From Actinomycetospora cinnamomea (GTDB lineage: Bacteria > Actinomycetota > Actinomycetes > Mycobacteriales > Pseudonocardiaceae), in NCBI RefSeq assembly GCF_003096675.1, contig NZ_QEKW01000002.1, positions 62,001 to 126,000 of the forward strand: a stretch of DNA of 64,000 bases. Reading direction: 5' to 3'. This document shows positions 8,181-16,646 of the stretch, piece by piece. Within the stretch, counting starts at the first letter, position 1. Each line of letters starts with the position of its first letter. The notes under the pieces are model-generated. The model was not told the DNA's origin and did not search any database. It was given only the letters and a program-made list of their open reading frames with translations. Made by a program: the position numbers and the translations under genes.

Positions 8181-8352
8181 GACGCAGCGAGGGACGCCCC
8201 GGGTGCGTGGGACGCAGCGAGGGTGACCCTCGCTGCTCACGCCCTGCCCGCCGCGAGGGGTGGTGGGACGCAACGAGGGACGCCTCGGCTGCGTGGGACG
8301 CAGCGAGGGTGACCCTCGCTGCTCGCCCGCCTCGCGCGGGGGCGACCCAGCC
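8181..8352. repeat. two 86-bp direct repeats, each with a 9-bp hairpin
   Basis: Units begin at 8181 and 8267, 86 bp apart. Each contains GACGCAGCGAGGG-like words twice. Each also has the perfect hairpin CAGCGAGGG-TGA-CCCTCGCTG, at 8215-8235 and 8301-8321. The block fills the gap between convergent pobA and the Lrp gene, so the two hairpins could act as terminators in both directions. There is no T-run. It is too short and too irregular to be a CRISPR array. Confidence 0.7.
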
Positions 8353-8356
8353 CGCT

Positions 8357-8845
8357 TCAGACGTGGGTGACGCGGTCGACCAGGGCCGAGGTGGCGACCA
8401 TCGTCGTGAGGCGGGCGACGCCCGGGATGCGGGCCAGCGTGCGCCGCAGCAGCACGTCGAGGGCCGCGACGTCGGCGACGTCGACGCGCAGGAGGTAGTC
8501 GACGTCGCCGGTGACGTGGTGGCAGCTCACGAGACCGTCGAGGTCGACGACGTGCCGCTCGAACCGCCCGACCGTGTTCTCGGTGTGGTCGACGAGCGTC
8601 ACCGACAGGTGCACGACCAGCCCGCGGTCGACGGCCTCGGGATCGAGCACCGCGCGGTAGCCGCGCACCACCTGCTCGCTCTCCAGGCGCCGCAGCCGCC
8701 GCTGCGCGGACGACGGCGAGATCGACACCGCCTCCGCCAGGTCGGCCAGGCTCGAGCGCCCGTGGTCGGCCAGGTGGTCGAGGATGCGGCGATCGACACG
8801 GTCGAGGGGCGGCTGGGTGGATCGTGCACGTTGCGGGGCCGTCAC
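8357..8845 (-). CDS. Lrp/AsnC-family transcriptional regulator
   Basis: A 162-residue regulator, the usual length for the family. GTG at 8845 gives an N-terminus directly before the helix-turn-helix (LDRVDRRILDHLADHGRSSLADLAEAV ... SSAQRRLRRLE). The RAM/AsnC ligand domain follows, with VTGDVDYLLRVDVADVAALDVLL. Lrp proteins form octamers and usually sense amino acids. It is divergent from a DMT exporter starting 80 bp away, a common pairing in which the regulator controls export of its amino-acid ligand. The ligand cannot be deduced. Confidence 0.88.
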   Translation of the reverse strand: MTAPQRARSTQPPLDRVDRRILDHLADHGRSSLADLAEAVSISPSSAQRRLRRLESEQVVRGYRAVLDPEAVDRGLVVHLSVTLVDHTENTVGRFERHVVDLDGLVSCHHVTGDVDYLLRVDVADVAALDVLLRRTLARIPGVARLTTMVATSALVDRVTHV

Positions 8846-8925
8846 GGGCACATCATGCAGGCACACGCCTCGTAGGGTCGAAGATCGCCCGACATCGCCC
8901 GCGGGCGCGCGCACATCGTGGAGGC

Positions 8926-9975
8926 ATGACGAGGCGGACGGCGCTGGGTGCGATGGTGATCGCCGGCGCGGGCTGGGGAGCGGTGTTCGTGGCGCCGGAG
9001 CTGGCGCCGCTCGCGCCCGCCCTGCTGCTGGCCATGGGCCGGTTCGTGGCCTTCGGGGTGGTGTCGCTGCCCCAGGTGCGCGCCGTGCTGCGCGCCGACG
9101 TCCCGTGGGCCCGCGTCGTCGCCCACGCGCTGACCGGCTCGCTGGTGTACTACGGCCTCGTCGCCCTGGCCGTACGCCTCGCCGGACCGACGATCGCCGT
9201 CGCGACCATCGGCCTCGTGCCGGTGGTGATGGCGCTGATCTCGGCGCGCCGCCGGGGGCGCGCGGGCCTGCTGGCCCTCGCCCCGGCGCTCGGGCTGGTG
9301 GCGGTCGGGCAGGCGCTCGTGCACAGCGCCCCGACGCCGGGACCGGGCGGGTGGTCCGCGGTGGTGGGGACCCTGCTCGCGCTGGCGGCCGTGGCCTCGT
9401 GGAGCTGGTACGGCGTCGACTCCCACCGCCTGCTCGCCGCGCGTCCCGACCTGGGCCCGGTGCTCGCCGGAGCCCAGGGACTGGCGGCCGGCGTGCTGGC
9501 CCTGCCGCTCGGGATCTGGCTGCTCGCCGTCGGCGGCGTCCCGGCCGAGCCGGTGCGCGCCCTGCTGGTGGTGCTGTTCCTCGGGCTGGTCTCGTCCTGG
9601 TTGGCCGTGCGCCTCTGGCACGCCGCCGCCGGGCGGCTCTCGCCCGTGCTGGTCAGCCAGCTCATGGCGCTGGAGACCGCCTGGGGCTTCGTGTTCGCCG
9701 CGTCGCTCGCCGGCGCCGTGCCCGGCCCGTTCGCGCTGGTCGGCGAGGTGGCCCTGGTGGCCGGGGTCGCGCTGGCCGTGGTCACCGACGGGCACCGGGA
9801 GCGGCGGGAGCAGCGGGCTCACGGTGTTCAGGGGGTTCATGGGGACCCCGGCTCGTCGGCCAGCACCGCCCGGGCGACCCGCAGCGCCGCGTCGCGCACG
9901 CGGGACGAGCGCGGATCCTCGGCCGAGGTGTGCGCCACGGCCTCGAGCAGCGCGCACACCTCGAACCCGGCGTAG
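8926..9975 (+). CDS. EamA/DMT-family transporter
   Basis: A 349-residue protein with about ten hydrophobic helices in the two-fold EamA layout (TALGAMVIAGAGWGAVFV near the start, LVSSWLAVRLWHAAAGRLSPVLVSQLMALETAWGF in the second half). DMT carriers of this class export amino acids or other small metabolites across the cytoplasmic membrane. The last 60 residues are low-complexity and lie opposite the small minus-strand gene at 9837-10094, so the convergent ends overlap by 139 bp. Either the carrier has a long soluble tail or its true end has been lost by mutation. It is divergent from the Lrp gene, its likely regulator. Confidence 0.82.
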   Translation: MTRRTALGAMVIAGAGWGAVFVAPELAPLAPALLLAMGRFVAFGVVSLPQVRAVLRADVPWARVVAHALTGSLVYYGLVALAVRLAGPTIAVATIGLVPVVMALISARRRGRAGLLALAPALGLVAVGQALVHSAPTPGPGGWSAVVGTLLALAAVASWSWYGVDSHRLLAARPDLGPVLAGAQGLAAGVLALPLGIWLLAVGGVPAEPVRALLVVLFLGLVSSWLAVRLWHAAAGRLSPVLVSQLMALETAWGFVFAASLAGAVPGPFALVGEVALVAGVALAVVTDGHRERREQRAHGVQGVHGDPGSSASTARATRSAASRTRDERGSSAEVCATASSSAHTSNPA

Positions 9976-10094
9976 TCGCCGGCCAGGCCGGCGTAACGGC
10001 CCATCGCCACGCGACGCCGCAGCACGGCGGCGGCGCGGTCGATGGTCTCGGCGTCGAGCCGCGCGCGGGCGCGGCGGTGGTCGAGCGTGGACAC
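9837..10094 (-). CDS. small helical protein of unknown function
   Basis: An 85-residue protein from GTG at 10094 with a GAGGGGAG Shine-Dalgarno about six bases upstream. The sequence (STLDHRRARARLDAETIDRA, GDYAGFEVCALLEAVAHTSA, RDAALRVARAVLADEPGSP) is Ala/Arg-rich and probably all-helical, without a membrane segment. Third positions are nearly all G/C in this frame. It lies between the DMT gene, which it overlaps tail to tail, and the sensor kinase on the same strand 71 bp downstream. The family is not recognised. Confidence 0.6.
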   Translation of the reverse strand: MSTLDHRRARARLDAETIDRAAAVLRRRVAMGRYAGLAGDYAGFEVCALLEAVAHTSAEDPRSSRVRDAALRVARAVLADEPGSP

Positions 10095-10165
10095 GAGAGC
10101 TCCCCTCGGGCACGGCCGATCGGACGGACGCCGCGGGGGAAGCGCGACACCGACCATCCTGCCCG

Positions 10166-11512
10166 TCACCCCCGACAGCCGCGCGTCGTCGGGGTCGGTG
10201 GCGCCGTCGGCCAGCGCACCACCAGCCGCGTCCCGCCGTCCGGCGACGTCGTCGCGCGCGTCGTGCCGCCGCGCCCGGCCACCAGGCGCGCCACCAGCGC
10301 CAGCCCGAGCCCGCTGCCCTCGCCGGCGTCGGGGCGCAGGCGGGTGAAGCGGTCGAAGACCCGGTCGCGGTCCTCGGCCGGGATGCCGGGCCCGTCGTCG
10401 TCGACCAGCAGCCGGACCCACCGCCCGGCCGGCACCACCGACACGTGCACCACGGTGGCGGCGTGGCGCCGGGCGTTGGCGAGCAGGTTGTCCAGCACGA
10501 TCGCGACCTCGCCCGGGGTGGCCGCGACGGCGACGGGCAGCGGGGCCCACAGCGTCATCGCGACCTGCGGCTCCTCGGGCAGGCGGGCGAAGGCGTCGCC
10601 GACCGCGTCCACGAGGTCCACCGGCCGGGCGGCCACCCGCTCGCCGGCGTCGGCCCGCGCCAGCGCCAGCAGGTCCGCGACCAGCCTCGACAGCCGCTCC
10701 GCCTCGCGCGCGACCGACGCCCAGGTCTCCGCGCCCGGGACCCGGTCCGGGTGGGCGACGGCGACGTCGGCCTGGGCGCGCAGCGCCGCGATGGGGGAGC
10801 GCAGCTCGTGCGCGGCCTCGTCGGTGAAGCGCTCGAGGCGGGCGACGGCGTCGTCCCGGCGGGCCAGGAGGGCGTTGAGCTCGGCGGCGAGGGCCGCGAG
10901 CTCGTCGCGCGCGGGCGGCACGGGCAGGCGCTCACCGGGCGGCAGGGCGGCGGCCGCGGTCCGCATCCGGTCGACGGGCCGCAGGGCCAGCCGGGTCGCG
11001 GTCCAGGTCGCGGCGACGACGGCGAGGGCCCCGAGCAGGGCGGTGACGACCAGCCCCCGGGCGGCCTCGGTGAGCAGGGCCGCGGCGCCGACGAGGTCGC
11101 GGGAGGCGAGCACCAGGCGCGGCGACCCGTCCGGTGCCGGGACCGCGACGGCGACCCAGCGTCGCGGCCCGAGCGGGTCGCCGGCCGTCGTCACCGGCTC
11201 CCCGGCGGCGAGCCGGCGCACGGCGTCGGGGTCCACGGGGCGCGGCCCGCGGCCGTCGACCGGCGTCCCCGCCAGGTCCACCACGCGCACGCCCGCGGGG
11301 GCGGGGGTCCCGGCGGCGACGGCCCCGGCCGCGGTCGCCGCGCGCTCGACGAGGGCGGCGTCCCCGCTGCTCAGCACCGCGGAGAACAGCAGCCCACCCG
11401 CCACCCGGCCGACGGCGAGCAGGGCGACGAGGGCGACGACCCCGACGACGAGGGTGATCCGCGTGCGCAGGGAGCGGCGCGCCCACCAGCCGCCCGCCCG
11501 CCGGTCGCTCAC
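10166..11512 (-). CDS. two-component sensor histidine kinase
   Basis: A 448-residue membrane kinase. TM1 spans about residues 18-42, an extracytoplasmic sensor region 43-150, and TM2 152-174, followed by HAMP. The HisKA box ERFTDEAAHELRSPIAAL places the phospho-accepting His at 235. The HATPase domain shows the N box (LDNLLANARRHA), G1 (DDDGPGIP) and G2 (GSGLGLALV). GTG at 11512 overlaps the stop of the response-regulator gene by four bases. The pair is divergent from an RseB/LolA-like protein and an ABC exporter, which suggests it senses an envelope or antibiotic signal and controls them. The signal is unknown. Confidence 0.92.
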   Translation of the reverse strand: MSDRRAGGWWARRSLRTRITLVVGVVALVALLAVGRVAGGLLFSAVLSSGDAALVERAATAAGAVAAGTPAPAGVRVVDLAGTPVDGRGPRPVDPDAVRRLAAGEPVTTAGDPLGPRRWVAVAVPAPDGSPRLVLASRDLVGAAALLTEAARGLVVTALLGALAVVAATWTATRLALRPVDRMRTAAAALPPGERLPVPPARDELAALAAELNALLARRDDAVARLERFTDEAAHELRSPIAALRAQADVAVAHPDRVPGAETWASVAREAERLSRLVADLLALARADAGERVAARPVDLVDAVGDAFARLPEEPQVAMTLWAPLPVAVAATPGEVAIVLDNLLANARRHAATVVHVSVVPAGRWVRLLVDDDGPGIPAEDRDRVFDRFTRLRPDAGEGSGLGLALVARLVAGRGGTTRATTSPDGGTRLVVRWPTAPPTPTTRGCRG

Positions 11513-12183
11513 CCGCCGGCGCCCAGCCGGTACCCGCGCCCGCGCTCGGTGCGCACCAGCTCCCCGGCACCGACCGCGGCGAGCTTGCGACGCAGGTAGC
11601 CGACGTAGACCTCGACGACGTTGCGGCTCGCCGACCCGCCCCCGCCCCACACCGCGGTGAGCAGCTCGTCCTTGGTCAGCGCGGTGTCCGGGCGGACCGC
11701 GAGCGCGTGGAGCACCGCGAACTCGCGCGCCGACAGCCCGACCTCGCGCCCCTCCCACGTCGCCGACCGGGTCGCCGGGTCGAGGGTCAGGGCACCGTGC
11801 ACCACCCGCGCCGTGGCGGGGCCCGCGCGCCGCAGCACCGCGCGCAGCTGCGCGACGAGCACGACGAACGAGAACGGCTTGACCAGGTACCCGTCGGCGC
11901 CGAGGTCGAGGCCGTCGGCCTGGTCGACCTCGCCGTCCTTCGCCGAGAGCAGCAGCACCGGGGTCGCGATCCCCTCGGCCCGCAGCGCCTCGAGCACCCG
12001 GTAGCCCGAGAGCCCGGGCAGCAGGATGTCGAGGACCACGGCGTCGTACGCGCCGGTGGCGGCCTCCGCCAGCCCTGCGCGGCCGTCGGCGACGGCGCGG
12101 ACCTCCATGCCCTCGGCCGCGAGCCCGCGGGTCAGGGCCTCGCGCACCCCGGGCTCGTCGTCGACCACCAGCACCTTCGGCAC
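11509..12183 (-). CDS. OmpR-family response regulator
   Basis: A 224-residue regulator. The receiver domain carries the acidic pair DD at 8-9, the phospho-acceptor Asp52 (VVLDILLPG), Ser/Thr80 and Lys102 (LVKPFS). The C-terminal winged helix is of OmpR/PhoB type (ALTLDPATRSATWEGREVGLSAREFAVLHAL ... VEVYVGYLRRKL). It starts with GTG at 12183 and is coupled to the kinase gene through a GTGA overlap. The gap of 84 bp to the divergent RseB-like gene contains a small perfect inverted repeat that may be its binding site. Confidence 0.93.
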   Translation of the reverse strand: MPKVLVVDDEPGVREALTRGLAAEGMEVRAVADGRAGLAEAATGAYDAVVLDILLPGLSGYRVLEALRAEGIATPVLLLSAKDGEVDQADGLDLGADGYLVKPFSFVVLVAQLRAVLRRAGPATARVVHGALTLDPATRSATWEGREVGLSAREFAVLHALAVRPDTALTKDELLTAVWGGGGSASRNVVEVYVGYLRRKLAAVGAGELVRTERGRGYRLGAGG

Positions 12184-12228
12184 CCCTCCGACGGTAGGCC
12201 GCCGGAGGGTCGCCGGGGCCCGATCGAC

Positions 12229-12245
12229 GCTGAGGGTGTCTCAGC
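12229..12245. promoter_or_regulatory. inverted repeat in the response-regulator/RseB-like divergent gap
   Basis: GCTGAG-ggtgt-CTCAGC is a perfect 6-bp inverted repeat. It lies 22 bp upstream of the plus-strand gene and 46 bp upstream of the response-regulator start. Placement suggests autoregulation and control of the exporter operon. OmpR-type proteins often prefer direct repeats, so this is tentative. Confidence 0.4.
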
Positions 12246-12267
12246 CGGCGGCGGACACGATGGGGGC

Positions 12268-13308
12268 ATGGCACGCAGGGGCTGGGTCGGGGCAGGGCTG
12301 GGCGCGGCGCTGGTGGGCGCCGTCGGTGTGGGGCTCGTGGTCGCCCCGACGGGCGCGGCCGCGGCGCCGCCGCTGCCGCCGGTCAGCCCCGAGGACCTCG
12401 TGTCGTCGGTGATCGCCGCCGACCGGCCGGCGCTGGCCGGTGAGGTCGAGGTCGACAACGCGCTCGGCCTGCCCGCCGTCCCCGGTGTCCCACAGCTCGC
12501 GAACGGCACCTCCACGGTCCGCGTGTGGTCCGGCGGGGAGGACCGCGGGCGCGTCGCCATCCCGTCGGCGGAGGGCGAGCGCACCCTGGTGTCCGACGGG
12601 ACGACGCGCTGGTCGTACGACTCGCGCGAGCGCAGCGCGACGCGGGTCCCGGTCGGCGAGGGCCGGGGCGGACCGGAGGGCTCCGACGCCCAGGACCCGA
12701 CCACCGCCGCGACGCAGGCCGTCGCGACGCTGCGACAGTCCAGCACCGTGGCCGTCGACGGCACCGCCGAGGTGGCCGGCCGCCCGGCGTACCAGCTGGT
12801 CCTGACGCCCCTGCCCACCGAGCGCACGCTGCTGCGCGAGGTCCGGGTGGCCGTCGACGCCGAGACCCGCCTGCCGCTGCAGCTCACCGTGCTCGCGCAG
12901 GGATCGGGCGAGCCGGCGCTGCAGGTCGGCTTCACCGAGATCACCTACGGCCCGCAGGACCCGGCGCTGTTCGCCTTCACCCCGCCCCCGGGCACGACCG
13001 TCGAGGACGCGCCGGCCCGCGACGGGCAGCGCCCCGACGGCGCCCGGCAGGGCACGACCGTCGGCGACGGCTGGGACACGGTGGTGATCGGGCAGGCGCC
13101 GCAGGAGGGGCAGGGCCAGCAGCCGGACGGCCGGCAGCGCCCCGAGAGCGCGCCGGACCTCTCCGCGCTGGGGACGCCGGTCACCGGCCCGTGGGGCACC
13201 GGGCGCGTGATCACCACCGCCGTGGCCACGGTGATCGTCACCGACGACGGCCGGATCGCCGCGGGCGCCGTCCCGCAGCAGGTGCTCGGCGAGGCCCTGG
13301 CCCGGTGA
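12268..13308 (+). CDS. secreted RseB/LolA-like protein preceding an ABC exporter
   Basis: A 346-residue protein with an N-terminal signal or anchor (WVGAGLGAALVGAVGVGLVVAPTGAAAA, about 5-33). A beta-rich domain typical of the LolA/LppX/RseB fold follows, with motifs such as VRVWSGGEDRGRVAI, LVSDGTTRWSYDS, and RPAYQLVLTPLP...LLREVRVAVDAETRLPLQL. In actinobacteria such proteins often sit beside an ABC exporter and a two-component system. A role as lipid- or signal-binding partner outside the membrane is inferred. The stop overlaps the ATPase GTG (GTGA), so the three genes form one operon. Confidence 0.75.
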   Translation: MARRGWVGAGLGAALVGAVGVGLVVAPTGAAAAPPLPPVSPEDLVSSVIAADRPALAGEVEVDNALGLPAVPGVPQLANGTSTVRVWSGGEDRGRVAIPSAEGERTLVSDGTTRWSYDSRERSATRVPVGEGRGGPEGSDAQDPTTAATQAVATLRQSSTVAVDGTAEVAGRPAYQLVLTPLPTERTLLREVRVAVDAETRLPLQLTVLAQGSGEPALQVGFTEITYGPQDPALFAFTPPPGTTVEDAPARDGQRPDGARQGTTVGDGWDTVVIGQAPQEGQGQQPDGRQRPESAPDLSALGTPVTGPWGTGRVITTAVATVIVTDDGRIAAGAVPQQVLGEALAR

Positions 13309-14261
13309 CGGCGGCGGCATCGACGACGGAGCCGGCGACCACGTCCCCGGCGGACGCGCTCGCCGCGCGGGTCCGCGGGCTGCGCAAGACCTTCGGCGCC
13401 ACGGTGGCGGTCGACGACGTCGACCTCGACGTCCCCGCCGGTGCCGTGCTCGGGATGCTGGGCCCGAACGGTTCGGGGAAGACCACGCTCATCCGCATGC
13501 TGCTCGGCCTGACCCGCCCGACCGCGGGCACCGTGGAGCTGCTCGGGTGCACCGGGGCCGACCTCCCGGCCGCGCTGCCGGACGTGGGCGCGCTCGTCGA
13601 GGGCCCCGGCTTCCACCCGTTCCTGTCCGGGCGCGACAACCTGCTTCGCTGCGCCGCCGCCGAGCCCCGCCTCGACGGCGACCTGCGCAGGCCGGTCGAC
13701 GCGGTGCTGGAGCGGGTGGGGCTCGCCGACGCCGCGCGCCGCCGCTACCGCGGCTACTCGCTGGGGATGAAGCAGCGCCTCGGGCTCGCCGCAGCGCTGC
13801 TCGTCCCGCGCCGGCTGGTCGTGCTCGACGAGCCCACCAACGGCCTCGACCCCGCCGGGACGCGGGACGTCCGGCGTGTGGTGGCCGAGCTGCGCGAGGC
13901 GGGGGTGACGGTGCTGCTCTCGTCGCACCTGCTCGCCGAGGTGGAGGCCGTCTGCACCCACGTCGCCGTCCTGCAGACCGGGACGCTGCTCGTGGCCGGC
14001 GACCTGCGGGCCCTGCTCGACGCCGACGCCGGGGGCGTCGTCGTCAGCACCCCTGACGTCGACGACGCGATTTTGGCGCTGCGTGCGGCCGGGGCGCCGG
14101 CGTACCGCGCCGAGGGCGGCGTGGCGGTCCCGCCGGGTCCGCTCGAGGCGCCCGGGATCGTCGCCGCTCTCGTCGGGGCGGGGGTCGCGGTGTGGGAGGT
14201 CCATCGCCGCCGAGCGCACCTCGAGGAGCTCTTCACCCGTCTCACCGAGGAGGACGCGTGA
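13305..14261 (+). CDS. ABC transporter ATP-binding protein
   Basis: A 318-residue ATPase. Walker A is LGPNGSGKTT, the Q-loop region DVGALVEGPGF, the signature YSLGMKQRLGLAAALL, Walker B RLVVLDEPTNGLDP, and the switch His lies in LLSSHLLAEVE. A C-terminal extension of about 90 residues follows, as in CcmA/BcrA-type exporters of drugs or lipids. GTG at 13305 overlaps the upstream stop. The permease starts inside its last codon, so production is coupled. The substrate is not predictable. Confidence 0.93.
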   Translation: MTAAASTTEPATTSPADALAARVRGLRKTFGATVAVDDVDLDVPAGAVLGMLGPNGSGKTTLIRMLLGLTRPTAGTVELLGCTGADLPAALPDVGALVEGPGFHPFLSGRDNLLRCAAAEPRLDGDLRRPVDAVLERVGLADAARRRYRGYSLGMKQRLGLAAALLVPRRLVVLDEPTNGLDPAGTRDVRRVVAELREAGVTVLLSSHLLAEVEAVCTHVAVLQTGTLLVAGDLRALLDADAGGVVVSTPDVDDAILALRAAGAPAYRAEGGVAVPPGPLEAPGIVAALVGAGVAVWEVHRRRAHLEELFTRLTEEDA

Positions 14262-15109
14262 CCACGGTGGAGGCGGCCCGGACGAGGGCACCGCTGGGCC
14301 GGCTCGCCGCGGCGGAGGTCCGCTGGGTCCTGCGCCGCCCGCGCACCCTCGTGCTCCTCGCGCTGCTGGCGTCGGTCCCCGTCGCGGTCGGGGTCGGGAT
14401 CGCGCTGACGGGCGGGCCCGGCGGGGGCGACGGGGACGGTCCGGGCCTGGTCGCCGCGGTGGCCGGCAACGGGCTGGTCCTGCCGATCGCCGCGCTGGGC
14501 CTCGCGCTCACCCTGCTGCTGCCGTTGACGGTGGCCACCGCGGCCGCCGACGCGCTGGCCGGCGAAGCGCAGCACGGCACGCTGCGCGGCCTGCTCCTCG
14601 CCCCGGTCGGGCGGGGGCGGCTGGTCGTCATGAAGGCGGTCGGGGTGGTCGCCGTGACCGTGCTCGCGGTGCTCGTCGTCGCCGTCGCGGGAGTGATCAC
14701 CGGTCTGGTCGTCGTCGGCGGTCCGGACGGCACGCTGATCACCCTCTCCGGCACGGCGCTCGGCCTCTGGGAGGCGATGGGGAGGGTGGCGCTGGTCGCC
14801 GCGTGGACCATCGTGCAGCTCCTGGCGGTCGGCGCGGTCGCGCTCGCGATCTCCGCGTTCACCGAGCACCCGCTCGTCGTCCTGGCGGCCGTGCTCGGCG
14901 GGCTGATCGTCTTCGGTGTGCTCGCCGCGGTGCCGTCGCTGGAGTGGCTCCAGCCGCTGCTGCTGACCTCGGGCTGGGGTGCGGGCACCGACGCGCTGCG
15001 TGATCCGCTCCCTCTCGACGACCTGGCGTCCAGCACCGCGCGGGCGCTCGTCTACCTCGTCGTCGGCGTCGCGCTCACCGTGTGGCGGATGCGACACCGG
15101 GACGGGTAG
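14258..15109 (+). CDS. ABC-2 type permease
   Basis: A 283-residue membrane protein with six hydrophobic segments (TLVLLALLASVPVAVGVGIAL, IAALGLALTLLLPLTVATAAA, VVAVTVLAVLVVAVAGVITGLVV and others). It shows the ABC-2 pattern ALAGEAQHGTLRGLLLAPVGRGRLVVMKA between helices two and three. It is the transmembrane partner of the ATPase immediately upstream (GTGA overlap). It ends 57 bp before the start of an unrelated acyl-CoA synthetase. Gene order sensor-regulator/RseB-like-ATPase-permease points to regulated export or antibiotic-resistance duty. Confidence 0.88.
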   Translation: MTTVEAARTRAPLGRLAAAEVRWVLRRPRTLVLLALLASVPVAVGVGIALTGGPGGGDGDGPGLVAAVAGNGLVLPIAALGLALTLLLPLTVATAAADALAGEAQHGTLRGLLLAPVGRGRLVVMKAVGVVAVTVLAVLVVAVAGVITGLVVVGGPDGTLITLSGTALGLWEAMGRVALVAAWTIVQLLAVGAVALAISAFTEHPLVVLAAVLGGLIVFGVLAAVPSLEWLQPLLLTSGWGAGTDALRDPLPLDDLASSTARALVYLVVGVALTVWRMRHRDG

Positions 15110-15165
15110 GTCGCGAACGGAGCGTCGGGCCAGGGGCCCGTGCCGCGCCCGCCGGAGCGGTGCCC

Positions 15166-16602
15166 ATGATGGACGCCATGACGCTGCTGGCTGCGCTGCT
15201 CGAGGGGGGCCTCGACGACCCGGAGGCGATCCGGGTCGGTGATACGACCATGACCGGCCCCGAGCTGCTCGGTGCCGCCGCGGTCGTCGCCGACCAGATC
15301 ACCGAGCGGCCGTCGGAGGGCCCGGTGGCGGTCCTCGCCGAGCCGACGGCGCGCACCGTCGTGGCGATGGTCGGTGCCCTGCTCGCGGGCGTGCCGGTCG
15401 TGCCCGTGCCCCCGGACGTGGGCGCGGGCGAGCGCGCCCACGTGCTCGCCGACTCCGGGGCCTCGCTCTGGATCGGCGAGCGCCCACCCGAGATCTCGCT
15501 CCCGGTGCGCAAGGTCGACGTGCGGCAGCGCAGCGGCGACCCGGCCCGCGAGACCCCGCACGACGGCCCTGCGCTGGTCCTCTACACCTCGGGCACCACG
15601 GGGGCGCCGAAGGGCGTGCTGCTGTCCAAGGCTGCGATGGGTGCGGGGCTCGACGGCCTCGCCGACGCCTGGGACTGGACCGCCGACGACACCCTCGCCC
15701 ACGGCCTGCCCCTGTTCCACGTCCACGGGCTCGTGCTGGGGGTGTTCGGGGCCCTGCGGATCGGCTCGAAGCTGGTCCACGTCGGGCGGCCGAAACCCGC
15801 GCACTACGCCGCCGCGGTGCGCGACCACGGTGCGAGCCTGCTGTTCGGGGTGCCGACGATCTGGTCACGGGTCGCCGCCGACCCCGACGCCGCCGCGGCC
15901 CTGCGCCCCGCCCGGCTGCTGGTCTCCGGCAGCGCGCCCCTGCCCGTGAGCGTGTTCGAGCAGCTGCGCGAGCGCACCGGTCAGGCGCCCGTGGAGCGCT
16001 ACGGGATGAGCGAGACCATGATCACCGTCTCGGTGCGCGCGGACGGCGAGCGCCGGCCGGGCTGGGTGGGCGTCCCGGTCGCGGGCTTCGAGACGCGGCT
16101 GGCCTCCACCGACGAGGAGACCGAGGGCGAGCTGCTCCGGCACGACGGCGAAACCATCGGCGAGCTGCAGGTCCGCGGGCCCGGGCTCTTCGACGGCTAC
16201 CTCGGCCGGCCCGAGGCGACCGCCGAGACCTGGACCGCCGACGGCTGGTTCCGCACCGGCGACGCCGCGGTGATCGACGAGGGCGGCTACCACCGCATCG
16301 TCGGGCGGCGCTCGGTCGACCTCATCAAGACCGGCGGCTACCGCGTCGGCGCCGGCGAGATCGAGACGGCCCTCCTCGAGCACGCGGGCATCAGCGAGGT
16401 CGCCGTGGTCGGCGAGCCCGACGACGACCTCGGCCAGCGCATCGTCGCCCACGTCGTCCTCGCCGGGGACCCGGTCGACCCCGACGAGGTCATCGCCTTC
16501 GTCGCCGACCGCCTCTCGGCGCACAAGCGGCCCCGCGAGGTCCGCGTCGTCGACGCCCTGCCCCGCAACGCGATGGGCAAGGTGCAGAAGGCGCGCCTCT
16601 AG
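15166..16602 (+). CDS. fadD36: acyl-CoA synthetase, FadD36/MatB-like
   Basis: A 478-residue adenylate-forming enzyme. ATG at 15166 has GGAG eight bases upstream; ATGs at 15169 and 15178 are possible. Motifs: P-loop YTSGTTGAPKGV (A3), YGMSET (A5), GWFRTGD (A7), GRRSVDLIKTGGYRVGAGEIE (A8), and the catalytic Lys near the end in PRNAMGKVQK (A10). The short length and the GLPLFHVHGLVLGVFGALRIGSK segment resemble mycobacterial FadD36 and the malonyl/methylmalonyl-CoA synthetase MatB. It would therefore activate a short or dicarboxylic acid to its CoA ester via an acyl-AMP. It stands alone after the ABC operon and ends at a convergent hairpin. Confidence 0.88.
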   Translation: MMDAMTLLAALLEGGLDDPEAIRVGDTTMTGPELLGAAAVVADQITERPSEGPVAVLAEPTARTVVAMVGALLAGVPVVPVPPDVGAGERAHVLADSGASLWIGERPPEISLPVRKVDVRQRSGDPARETPHDGPALVLYTSGTTGAPKGVLLSKAAMGAGLDGLADAWDWTADDTLAHGLPLFHVHGLVLGVFGALRIGSKLVHVGRPKPAHYAAAVRDHGASLLFGVPTIWSRVAADPDAAAALRPARLLVSGSAPLPVSVFEQLRERTGQAPVERYGMSETMITVSVRADGERRPGWVGVPVAGFETRLASTDEETEGELLRHDGETIGELQVRGPGLFDGYLGRPEATAETWTADGWFRTGDAAVIDEGGYHRIVGRRSVDLIKTGGYRVGAGEIETALLEHAGISEVAVVGEPDDDLGQRIVAHVVLAGDPVDPDEVIAFVADRLSAHKRPREVRVVDALPRNAMGKVQKARL

Positions 16603-16606
16603 GTGC

Positions 16607-16646
16607 GTGCGCGATCTTCACAGCTATCGCCGGGAAGATCGCTCAC
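16607..16646. terminator. convergent hairpin between fadD36 and methyltransferase gene
   Basis: Arms GTGCGCGATCTT (16607-16618) and AAGATCGCTCAC (16635-16646) pair at 11 of 12 positions around a 16-nt loop. The hairpin starts a few bases after the fadD36 stop and overlaps the stop of the minus-strand methyltransferase. It would serve both transcripts. No T-run follows. Confidence 0.5.

Noticed and set aside
8181-8352. CRISPR array
   Set aside because: There are only two 86-bp units with no regular spacers and no cas genes. The units contain terminator-like hairpins.
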